A stretch of DNA of 64,000 nucleotides from Isoetes taiwanensis (Eukaryota > Streptophyta > Lycopodiopsida > Isoetales > Isoetaceae): the NCBI GenBank assembly GCA_021234155.1, contig JAJEKV010000039.1, positions 8,817,077 to 8,881,076 of the forward strand. Reading direction: 5' to 3'. Below, one piece after another: positions 1 to 10,584 of this stretch. Position numbers and translations under genes: made by a program. The notes under the pieces are model-generated. The model saw only the letters and a program-made list of their open reading frames with translations, searched no databases and was not told where the DNA came from. The stretch's first letter is position 1. Every line of letters begins with the position of its first letter.

Positions 1-381
1 CTTAGGGAAAAAAGAAAAAGACTGAAAAATGTAATGCTGCAGGACTTCCATGCAACCAGCGACCTATGTCTCTAACTGAAGAGCACATCCAACTTACTCG
101 GGGCCAGCAAAAAAGAGAATAATGACTATGGTGACTATGGCCATAGTAGACATTTTTTCCCTTCTCAGTCTCTCTGTTCATCTTTTATTTTTGCTTCAAG
201 CTTGTCGGCATTCTCCAACATTACATGTATGTATACCTTGTATTTTGTTAATGTCTCTTGAAAGGGATGCACTTGTTGATATTATTGCCCATGTTTTCTT
301 TGGCCAAGACTATAGACAACACATATAATGCACTGCAACACTTGGGTTATAGCTTTAGATGCAGATGCGTTTAATGAGAAG

Positions 382-382
<1 letters not shown>
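1..382. other. unassigned flanking DNA
   Basis: AT-rich DNA with only short open frames. I see no recognisable protein, RNA gene or repeat before the first (TA)n tract. Confidence 0.4.

Positions 383-424
<42 letters not shown>
383..424. repeat. (TA)n microsatellite
   Basis: About 42 bp of perfect TA dinucleotides. It borders the left copy of the 1.35-kb repeat and is followed by the terminal motif CAAGAAATTTA, which recurs inverted at 17.14 kb. Confidence 0.95.
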
Positions 425-3282
<2,858 letters not shown>

Positions 3283-3294
3283 ATATATATATAT

Positions 3295-3556
3295 CTAATG
3301 TTGTTTCTAAATCTCTAGTTGTATCTATGGGCAGATTCAAAATTATCAAAGACAAAACTAGTGATTCCTCTTACATACACTTATTGTATGTTAATAGGAT
3401 TATGGAACTAGTTAATGTGAAAAAGCTATTTATCACTTGTTGCATGGATAACCTTGGTATTGATGATCCAAATGTTTTGGATACAATAGTATATGGTTGG
3501 AAATATCTTCCAAGTATCAAAACCTCTTGGTATAAACCGAAACATACGTTTTGCAA
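3295..3556 (+). pseudogene. 5' fragment of decayed PLE/TERT-like RT element
   Basis: 262 bp identical to 17290-17551, the start of the decayed RT copy on the plus strand. Both copies are preceded by (TA)n. The open reading contains the N-terminal YKPK motif also found in the 713-aa RT. The match stops at 3556, exactly where the tail repeats of the neighbouring minus-strand element begin, so this fragment was cut by, or joined to, that element. Confidence 0.85.
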
Positions 3557-3625
3557 ATAGACCTTGGGAGACACTATACAAACCTTGGGAGACACTATAC
3601 AAATAAACCTTGGGAGACACTATAC
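3557..3625 (-). repeat. short tandem tail of retroelement (about 22-bp unit x3)
   Basis: Three direct copies of CCTTGGGAGACACTATACAA, the last inside the start of the left direct repeat. In the element's own (minus) sense these form its extreme 3' end. The equivalent place in the upstream copy (10585-10612) has a single unit. Short tandem units at the 3' terminus are common in retroelements that use target-primed reverse transcription. Confidence 0.7.
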
Positions 3626-4131
3626 AAATAGTACTAAGAAATTCAAAAAAAATGATAAACACCAGCAAATGTTCAAGGCAATCCTTGCTATGTCCTACGG
3701 AAGTCCCCATATCATATTTTTTATTCCTCAGCTTATCCATTTAGTAGTATGTTTTCTGAATGTGTGTATGAACCTATGTGCGTCTTTCAATAAGTTTTAG
3801 CCATTTAGTACAAGTAGGATTTTTTATTGTTCTTGTAAAACAAACCCTATTCTTTAAGTTTTATAAGACTAAGTTTCTAGTTCCTTGAGTCCTATAGTAA
3901 CCGTGAGAACCTCTTTAATAACTCAAGCGTAACCTTAAATCTTAACTATAACTTAGAACAAACTTGAGCATGATTTTCAAAATTCTTTTTCCATTTTTTT
4001 TGTATTTTTAACATAGTAAGGTAACCAGCATTCCCGCATATATGTCAGATAATTTTAGAATGTATCAGACTTAAAAATGTAAATACAGGACATAAGCTGT
4101 TAAATTTTTGAAGAAATGCTACTGCACTTGT

Positions 4132-4497
4132 TCAGATATCATCTGCTATCTTAGCAAGAAATTCCTGTTCAATTTCCTTTGCCCTTTGCTCGATTTCGCA
4201 CTTGTTACATTTGAAATCAGGGAAGAGATAGAACCTGTATATCTTGGACAAAACTTTCTGATCTTCACATCTAGCATCCTTTTTTCTACATATGACATAT
4301 TTGAACCATTTTTCTTTGCTGATTATGCATTCCCTTGAATGCTTCATGCTTCCAAAAACATTAGAGTAGGTAGAGTAGAACCTGGTTACCTGCAATCCAA
4401 ACAACCAAACATTAGCCAAAATATGGGTAAAGCTGGAAGGGATTAGCAGGTAAGCTATAGGGTCCACTGGCTTAACGCCCTTCAACCTAAACAACAT
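4132..4497 (-). CDS. Cys-rich C-terminal ORF in the retroelement's 3' region
   Basis: Open frame of 121 codons. The last ~60 residues look protein-like: two Cys pairs (C-R-K-K-D-A-R-C and C-N-K-C, about 26 residues apart) that could bind zinc, then a charged helix. The first half is probably an intron plus a separate exon, because CAG|GTAACC (around 4390, minus sense) is a good donor and an AG lies just before the Cys part. The copy in the upstream repeat (11270-11482) is disrupted by a poly-A/T expansion. Function unknown; it could belong to one spliced gene with the 5218-4856 ORF, though I could not join the phases cleanly. Confidence 0.4.
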   Translation of the reverse strand: MLFRLKGVKPVDPIAYLLIPSSFTHILANVWLFGLQVTRFYSTYSNVFGSMKHSRECIISKEKWFKYVICRKKDARCEDQKVLSKIYRFYLFPDFKCNKCEIEQRAKEIEQEFLAKIADDI

Positions 4498-4855
4498 GAT
4501 AGATCTGCTGCAACTACATTTTTTACTTGACTGTATAGACAGAACCAGTCACGAAAGAGATCTAGTTTCAAGTAAAAAGGTTTCAGAGTACTTCCTGTTT
4601 TTGTTACCATAGATGATGATGATAACTCCCATAGTTGATCCATTTTGCTGTTTCAAAATTTTACTACACCACAATACCTTGTGCAGATGATAGAAAACTT
4701 TCCTGCTATAGTATGATCCGTGACTTCTTTCAAACTTCATGTTACTGTAATCACTAATATGAATTTATTATGTGTTCCATTCTTGTTATCTCTCAATCTC
4801 AGAACCCCATATGCAGTTCTACTTGACGCCCAACTAACCTACTAGACATTACTAT

Positions 4856-5218
4856 CTATTGACTAATGTGTTTTTCACAGATCAAAACCAGAACCTGATT
4901 CAATGGCATCGCCTCTTCATCAAAGAAATCGTCCCCATCCCCAGATAAGTTGATGCTGCTTCCAGCTTCCATGTTTGCCACTTTTTCAGCTCGGTGTGCA
5001 ACCGCTGCTAGGCAGGCCTCTATGCTTGATCCAGGACGTTTGCTTGGATTGTGCCTCTTGGCGAATATATCAATCCCAGCCTTCTTTGCCATCTCCTCCA
5101 GCACAGCTTTTTTAATGGCTACGCCATCTTTTTTGCAATCAATTCCTTTCTCCTTAAGCATAGCAATAATATCAGCTTTTGTTGGCATGATATTACATGA
5201 TCCTTCAGGCCTTGGCAT
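4856..5218 (-). CDS. 120-aa ORF of retroelement, SAP-like N-terminus
   Basis: Starts at ATG 5218; a second in-frame ATG lies ten codons in. The first ~45 residues (T-K-A-D-I-I-A-M-L-K-E-K-G-I-D..., then Lys-rich helices) resemble the helix-extended-helix of SAP-type DNA-binding domains, but the match is weak. A basic stretch (KRHNPSKRPGSS), an Ala-rich helix and an acidic run (DGDDFFDEE) follow. A possible donor (CAG|GTTCTG) lies near the end, so the last residues may be intronic. It is intact here but broken by many indels in the upstream copy (about 11860-12200). Function unknown. Confidence 0.5.
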   Translation of the reverse strand: MPRPEGSCNIMPTKADIIAMLKEKGIDCKKDGVAIKKAVLEEMAKKAGIDIFAKRHNPSKRPGSSIEACLAAVAHRAEKVANMEAGSSINLSGDGDDFFDEEAMPLNQVLVLICEKHISQ

Positions 5219-6170
5219 TGTGCCAAAACAGAGTGTTGGCGCTGATACGCTTTGGAGGATACTGAGTGCAAGTTCATGAACCCTAATATCAGAATATAAG
5301 GTTTCGTCCTTCTGATCCTGTCAGATTTATCTGCCTAAAATTATATCACGTCTCCATTTTTCCTGAATTAGGTTACGTACCTGTTTCTAGCTTGCCCAGC
5401 CCTTCAAAGATATGAAACTGAAGATGAATCAAATCACACGAATATGCAGATCGATTTTCGGCCTTCAGTACAATTTGGAGGCGTGCCATCATTTCAATCT
5501 TTTGAAGCCTTTTCCTAGGCTTCAGTCTACGCCACTGTATGTCTCCGCCTTCTTCAGATATAAACCCTAAAAAACTTAAGCTTAGCTTATCACACCCCCA
5601 CGTATTAGGTTAGATTTTCCTGCCAAATCCGTAAGATATACCCGTATTCCCGTCAATGGGTGTTAGGTAGCCTTAAAAACCAATTTCGGTTTTATATTTT
5701 ATTAAAGGCATGCAGGTCAACACCTATGCTTAAAGCAAATACTCTTTCAAACCTCCAATGTGGTTTTATTTTAACGTCCTTGTAAGTAAAGATACCAACT
5801 AAAATAATTATCTTAACATTTTAACATGATATAGGAGTTGCCCATCCTTAGGGTTCCAGTCAGCATCTATGCAGGCTACGTGGCTCATGCTTTTATAGTG
5901 TCTTGGCTGACCAATGCTTACTACATCTGCATAAGGAAAAATTCTTTTTTCGAGCCTCCTTGAAGTTAGTATCAAATGTCCATCGTTTGCATTAGCTAAT
6001 GTAACACATATTTTTGTGTTAGAGAAAGTAGTGTGCTTTTATGTTAGGGTTGGTTTAAAGAGAGTATAAAAACCATACCAGGCAATTATTTCATGAACTA
6101 AGCCAGCCTTTTGGATATATATGTATATATGTATATATATATATAAATTTTAACCTACCTCCTACCGGGA

Positions 6171-6243
6171 GGTGCGGAGGGTTCCTTGTCTAAGTACATA
6201 GGGATGCAGAGGGATCCCTATATACATAGGGACCCTCCGCACC
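6171..6243. other. strong hairpin downstream of the RT stop
   Basis: GGTGCGGAGGGT (6171-6182) pairs perfectly with ACCCTCCGCACC (6232-6243). Inside the loop TAGGGAT (6199-6205) pairs with ATCCCTA (6214-6220). It lies in the element's RNA between the RT stop and the start of the repeated 3' region, the only part of the element other than the ORFs with clear structure. It could be an RT recognition or RNA-stability element. Confidence 0.7.
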
Positions 6244-6311
6244 ACCTATATGTTATATCATCTAATATCAGATCAAAATTGCTATTAAAAGGCAGATTAT
6301 AGACGGTGGAG

Positions 6312-8453
6312 TTACCTGTACTTTTTAAGTTCGCTCCTCAATGTGCCCGAATCATATTGCAGACCAGGAAAGTTCGCGTATTTGTAGACTTTGTTTAATG
6401 ACTTCCATACATCTCTTTCCTCGAAACCTTTGTCAATAAATATTTTTACCAATTTCCCCAGATCTTCAACGGCTAGTATAGGATTACTATGCACATACAT
6501 ATATGGCATAACTTGTGACATAATTACGTTGCAGGCCATTATGTAAGGTCTGCATCCACATGCATGGATAAACTTGGTGGCTTCAAAGGGTAGATTATCC
6601 CTCTTATCATATCTATAGGTACAGTATCTCCCTTGGAAACGATTAATCACTTCAATAGTCATATTAAGGAAATTGACTTTTCTACCTATTGTTGTATTCA
6701 GATCCAAAATCCAGTATTCAGTTTCATCCTTGATCTTGAGTATATCAAGGTCATATATCCGATCATTTTGTGCACTTTCATCATTCAGCCCTAGATATGA
6801 TCTTATGTAATAACTGTTAATCCCAATTAGGTCATCCATGTATCTATAGGTGTCCCCAAATGATGCTGCTTCAGTCAATTTACCATTTCTAGCAAGTTTT
6901 AGTATAAACTTCAGTTCGAATAGGGCAAGGTAGAGATTGCACCATGCAGGACTGCATGGGAATCCCATTGGTATACCCCTGCACTGTCTCCAAATTCCTT
7001 CTCCCATACTTAAGAAGCAACTGTTTAGCAGCCATATGTTAATTTTAATAAACAGCCCTTGACTCATTAGTCTCCACTTTTTTCCTTTTGGATCAATGCT
7101 TTTCCATTTGACCTCAACCTTGTCATTACCAGTGATACTATACCACATTTTGTTTCTGCTGTTTAGACTTATTTGGCTTTTCCATACCACATTGCAGATT
7201 TCCTGTATAATACAACCAATGCCATGCTCGCCATCTAATGGTATATTTTCAAAGCATTTGGTGATGTCACAAACAAAGACTTCGTCTATCTGTTTTGGTA
7301 GATTACATACCAAGTCATATATTGAATTAATTACCCATGCTGCCTTGATCTTATGCTGGCTAAAGAGATTGAATATGGCACACTTTTCGTGGCATATTCT
7401 TGGCCATATCTCCAATATGGTGTTTAGACCTGCTGCAACCAATGTGGCTATTTCAGAAAAAATGGTGTTGTGCGCGTTCGTTATCCATCTATACTCCCTT
7501 TTGTGTGCCTTGTAAATGCCCAACAAGTATGGAAGTTCAGTAAATGTAGAGCTATTTTCTTCAATCATTTCCCTAATTTCTTCCTCAATTTTTCTGATAA
7601 TGTCTGATGGCTCAGCCTCAATTCTTTCAAAATCATGACTGTTTAGCCTTTTATATGCCTCCTTCCTAATGTGCACAGGGCATATGAAAGATGCATTATT
7701 CGCTGCTTTATCTATACCCGAAATATAAAAATGCTCCTTGAGCCATTTCACATTTTTTTGTGCCTCAGGGTCATTTACCAGGAATTTGCACTTATTATCA
7801 GCATTAGCTTTGACAAGATTGGCAGCCTCATGTTTGGCTTCTCTATATATTGCAATTTTGCACTTTTCAATCAATGCAGATTCCTTTTCCTGAAAGGAAA
7901 ATTTGTGCAGATTGAAGAATTGTTCGATAGTAGTCCTTACTTCCTTTTTGAATTGTTGCAGAGTAAATGGTTGGTCCGGAATGTGGTTCAATCCCATGAC
8001 AAAACACTTTCTTAGAGATTCATTGTGTATAATGTCAAGGCAAGTAGTTCTGATATGCCCAATATCATGATCAATAAACTTTGCCAACGTGGGATTACCA
8101 CATGGGCAGTTCAGTTCACCAGATTGTGCAAAAATGGCTTTGGGCTTATAGAACATGCTTTTAATGTTGTTGATATACTTCCATCCAAATATGGAATTTT
8201 CATAAAGTAGTAAGCCTTTCTCTCCAAAACATTCCTGCAGCTGATTTTTAAAGAAACTGCTAATCTTCAGTTTGCTGATCAACTTAGAGAAATAGCAGAA
8301 GTGTATAAACTTCTTTTTATCTTTATCTTTAGAGAGTGTAATTTTCCATCTCCCTTCCTCATTTAGAACCAAGGATCTGGTCTTCATCTGGATTTTGTTT
8401 TGTAAAAAGTGATCAAGAAGATCAGTTTTCATATGTAATGCCATTTTAGGCAT
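6312..8453 (-). CDS. reverse transcriptase, PLE/TERT-related
   Basis: Intact 713-aa frame starting at ATG 8453. RT motifs in order: an N-terminal Cys/His cluster (CPCG near residue 115, then D-H-D-I-G-H-I-R-T-T-C); a GLNHIP motif near 152, recalling the GLxFIP box of Penelope-like RTs; a YKAHKREYRWITNAHN fingers motif; motif A CDITKCFENIPL (~394) with the catalytic Asp; motif B RGIPMGFPCSPAWCNLYL (~492); motif C YRYMDDL (~537) with the DD pair; and KVNFLN (~590). The GIPxG...S...C..Y....E pattern of motif B is also that of telomerase. No GIY-YIG, APE, integrase or recombinase domain is fused to it. It is the third ORF of the element, 190 nt after ORF2. I am sure it is an RT, fairly sure of PLE/TERT kinship, and unsure of the exact family. 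Confidence 0.9.
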   Translation of the reverse strand: MPKMALHMKTDLLDHFLQNKIQMKTRSLVLNEEGRWKITLSKDKDKKKFIHFCYFSKLISKLKISSFFKNQLQECFGEKGLLLYENSIFGWKYINNIKSMFYKPKAIFAQSGELNCPCGNPTLAKFIDHDIGHIRTTCLDIIHNESLRKCFVMGLNHIPDQPFTLQQFKKEVRTTIEQFFNLHKFSFQEKESALIEKCKIAIYREAKHEAANLVKANADNKCKFLVNDPEAQKNVKWLKEHFYISGIDKAANNASFICPVHIRKEAYKRLNSHDFERIEAEPSDIIRKIEEEIREMIEENSSTFTELPYLLGIYKAHKREYRWITNAHNTIFSEIATLVAAGLNTILEIWPRICHEKCAIFNLFSQHKIKAAWVINSIYDLVCNLPKQIDEVFVCDITKCFENIPLDGEHGIGCIIQEICNVVWKSQISLNSRNKMWYSITGNDKVEVKWKSIDPKGKKWRLMSQGLFIKINIWLLNSCFLSMGEGIWRQCRGIPMGFPCSPAWCNLYLALFELKFILKLARNGKLTEAASFGDTYRYMDDLIGINSYYIRSYLGLNDESAQNDRIYDLDILKIKDETEYWILDLNTTIGRKVNFLNMTIEVINRFQGRYCTYRYDKRDNLPFEATKFIHACGCRPYIMACNVIMSQVMPYMYVHSNPILAVEDLGKLVKIFIDKGFEERDVWKSLNKVYKYANFPGLQYDSGTLRSELKKYR

Positions 8454-8642
8454 TGAATCAAAATGTATGCTTTATGAGTATTCCCTTTCCCCCTTTCATG
8501 TTGTTAGTAAATTTTATCAATTAAGTATCCTAAAACAGTATCAGGTGTTCAATACAGTAATTTAACAATAGACATCAAAGAGTGAAACATAGAATAAGTG
8601 TAACATAATGTACTTTTGTATTCGTACCTTAAACGAAATTGC

Positions 8643-9161
8643 CTATATGTCAAAGTCTCGACTGTCGATGTCGTAAACCCTGCTTGCAGATGTTGTTGCT
8701 TTAGTCACAGACCTGTCTCCTTGGCTGGAGTCGTCAATTTGTATAAAGTCAATGCCATGGTCATCCGAAGCCATCTGACTGCCAGATTCAGGTTTCTTGT
8801 ACAAACGTGGCGGCATGATAATGGAACAGTTTGGGCTGTCAGGTTCGCTGCTTCTTTTTCTACTGTTACTGGTTTGCCCAGGGCTGCTCAGTTCCTGCTG
8901 CTTAGCAATTAGGAACTTAAGTGGTTTAATGGTTTTTTCCAGGATATCCGTAAGCTTTGTATTACCAAATTCCATGTTCAGATCTATATTTGGGTCTTCT
9001 GAGTACCTGACGGCCATTTTGATCATGGTGTCCCTTACCTTAAGATATCCCAGTAGAGCAATAACAGCGTTCTTTACTGGTGCAGTAGACAGTAGAGAAG
9101 AGAAAAATCCAAATCTTACAACTGTAGGTAGCTTAGGCCATGCCTTCTCGAGGTTGTTCAT
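8643..9161 (-). CDS. ORF2 of retroelement, unknown function
   Basis: 172 aa. Its ATG overlaps the ORF1 stop as ATGA (9161-9158), suggesting reinitiation after ORF1 translation. The N-terminal ~100 residues are mainly helical and hydrophobic/charged. Residues ~100-125 are basic and Ser-rich (S-R-K-R-S-S-E-P-D-S-P, a possible nuclear localisation signal), followed by an acidic, Ser/Asp-rich tail. I recognise no domain. Its position between ORF1 and the RT suggests an RNP or nuclear-import accessory protein; that is inference from place only. Confidence 0.7.
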   Translation of the reverse strand: MNNLEKAWPKLPTVVRFGFFSSLLSTAPVKNAVIALLGYLKVRDTMIKMAVRYSEDPNIDLNMEFGNTKLTDILEKTIKPLKFLIAKQQELSSPGQTSNSRKRSSEPDSPNCSIIMPPRLYKKPESGSQMASDDHGIDFIQIDDSSQGDRSVTKATTSASRVYDIDSRDFDI

Positions 9162-10243
9162 GAGGAACCATCACCATGATCCAACCATATTATGGTATCA
9201 GGACAGTCCCCATTTTCCTTGGCTATTTTTCCACATGTGCACTTAATAAATGGGCATAGAGTCCTCCACATTTTCTTAATGTAAAAGTCATGTCTTCTTT
9301 CTTCAACTTTAGCCTGATGACCTTTTTGGCCCATGCTTATGGTCATACTGTTGCTACATTCCAGTCCAAAGCATTTTGCTGGGAAGGGTAGTATCACTTC
9401 CATTTTATCGACTCTTCTAATGCAGTTGTCAGCATCCTCAAAGGCTCGTTTAATGTCATCATCAGAAATACCAGCTAATTTTTTCCATGCCTCCACACTT
9501 ATTGGGGCCAGTACCCCTAGATTTTTGCTTTTCCACAATGCTTGCTTAAATTGCTCCCCATGTGACTCAACTTCTCTTTGGGACATAATTGGAAATCTTC
9601 CACAATTAAAGAGGTTTAACATTGCTATAGGAGGTTTCTCATTTTCATCTTCAAGTCTGTCAGTCTTCTCTTGTTGGGTAATCTCATTGCTGGTAGTAAA
9701 TGCACTTCTATATTCCTCTGGTAACATGTTGACATTGAAGAGACAGTTATTACCCAGATTGGTTGGTACAATGGTGGTCTGTACAGCAGGCGTCCTACTT
9801 CGAACTCTTCGGTTATTGTTAGATGGGAAAGTAAATTTCACACCATTTGCTCTTTCCAGCGCAGTAAGACATTTAACAAATGTCTTCAGGTTGGCAGCTT
9901 CCCTTTCAGTAGCATTAAATTGTGCAACGGGTAGTCTATTGTATCTGCTATCTACAATGCCCTTGCATGCCTCCACATTGTAGTTGTTTTGTGCAAAACC
10001 AGCCACCATTGTAAGGAAGTTGCTCATACCCATATGAATAATAGCAGAGTGGTCACTGTTAGGAACATTTACTTCCTTCTGGATAATATATTGATGTAAC
10101 TCGGGACTGAGAATGCATGCTATCACTGTTTGCACCGCCTGATTTGGGGCAGGGCGTCCCAATAAATTGTATCCGTGTGCCTTTAAATCCGTATACCATT
10201 CATTAGGAGCCATAACTCCCTCTTCATTTCCATTGCCAGCCAC
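9158..10243 (-). CDS. ORF1 of retroelement, gag-like candidate
   Basis: The open frame runs for 361 codons from a GTG at 10243; the first in-frame ATG is at codon 11 (MAPNEWYTDL). The frame stays open another 12 codons upstream to a TAG that coincides with a possible splice acceptor (TTTATAG, ~10273-10279). A 5' exon may therefore supply the true start. The N-terminal ~130 residues are helical; a basic Arg-rich segment (NNNRRVRSRTP) sits near residue 150; the C-terminus has spaced Cys residues (FGLECS, LCPFIKCTCGK) that might bind metal. First ORF of the element and hence a gag/ORF1-type RNA-binding candidate, with no family match I can name. Confidence 0.7.
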   Translation of the reverse strand: MAGNGNEEGVMAPNEWYTDLKAHGYNLLGRPAPNQAVQTVIACILSPELHQYIIQKEVNVPNSDHSAIIHMGMSNFLTMVAGFAQNNYNVEACKGIVDSRYNRLPVAQFNATEREAANLKTFVKCLTALERANGVKFTFPSNNNRRVRSRTPAVQTTIVPTNLGNNCLFNVNMLPEEYRSAFTTSNEITQQEKTDRLEDENEKPPIAMLNLFNCGRFPIMSQREVESHGEQFKQALWKSKNLGVLAPISVEAWKKLAGISDDDIKRAFEDADNCIRRVDKMEVILPFPAKCFGLECSNSMTISMGQKGHQAKVEERRHDFYIKKMWRTLCPFIKCTCGKIAKENGDCPDTIIWLDHGDGSS

Positions 10244-10584
10244 CAGGGCCTGTTTACTTGTATTTGTATATCCTTCCTATAAACATGAGTAAAGCATTAG
10301 TAGATGTTTGACATGTATACATATTTATACTAAGCTTCTTTTTGCTTTATACTATGAGTTAAAGACTTGAATATTTTACAAGTAGCTCAGTTTCAAACAT
10401 TATGATGCTTGACTTCTGTATCTAAATGCATAGTGCCGCCCAAGAATCCACTGCCAGTTAAACCAGCAAACTGAAATCACCGAATATATACAGGTCCAGA
10501 TCCTGTTCCCAAGATCCAGACATCTAGCCATGTACAGGATCTCCTGCCATGCCTAGACTTATCAGCTCCCCATTTAGAGAGGAG
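10244..10584 (-). promoter_or_regulatory. 5' leader of the full retroelement unit
   Basis: In the element's sense this runs from the junction with the truncated upstream copy (10584) to ORF1. It has no long frame, contains repeated GATC-rich short words (CCAGATCCTG, AAGATCCAGA) and two possible splice acceptors (GATTTCAG near 10472 and TTTATAG near 10273). No sharp TATA box is visible, so transcription may start in the adjacent 2.54-kb repeat. Confidence 0.35.

Larger units (their letters stand above)
3603..6144 (-). repeat. 2.54-kb direct repeat, 3' copy of the retroelement
   Basis: Matches 10585-13127 along its whole length; both ends are sharp. In the element's sense it lies downstream of the RT and carries two ORFs (5218-4856 and 4497-4132). 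It ends on the right in a TATATGTATATATG tract. It lacks the TG...CA ends, primer site and polypurine tract expected of an LTR. I therefore read it as the 3' third of the unit that is also present as a truncated tandem copy (a pseudo-LTR of the kind seen in Penelope-like elements). Confidence 0.8.

Noticed and set aside
3603-6144. Hammerhead ribozyme in the pseudo-LTR
   Set aside because: Searched by eye for the CTGANGA...GAAA core on both strands; none found. A motif search would be more reliable.
7096-7515. Plus-strand frame inside the RT gene (also 9333-9983)
   Set aside because: Antisense shadows of the intact RT and ORF1.
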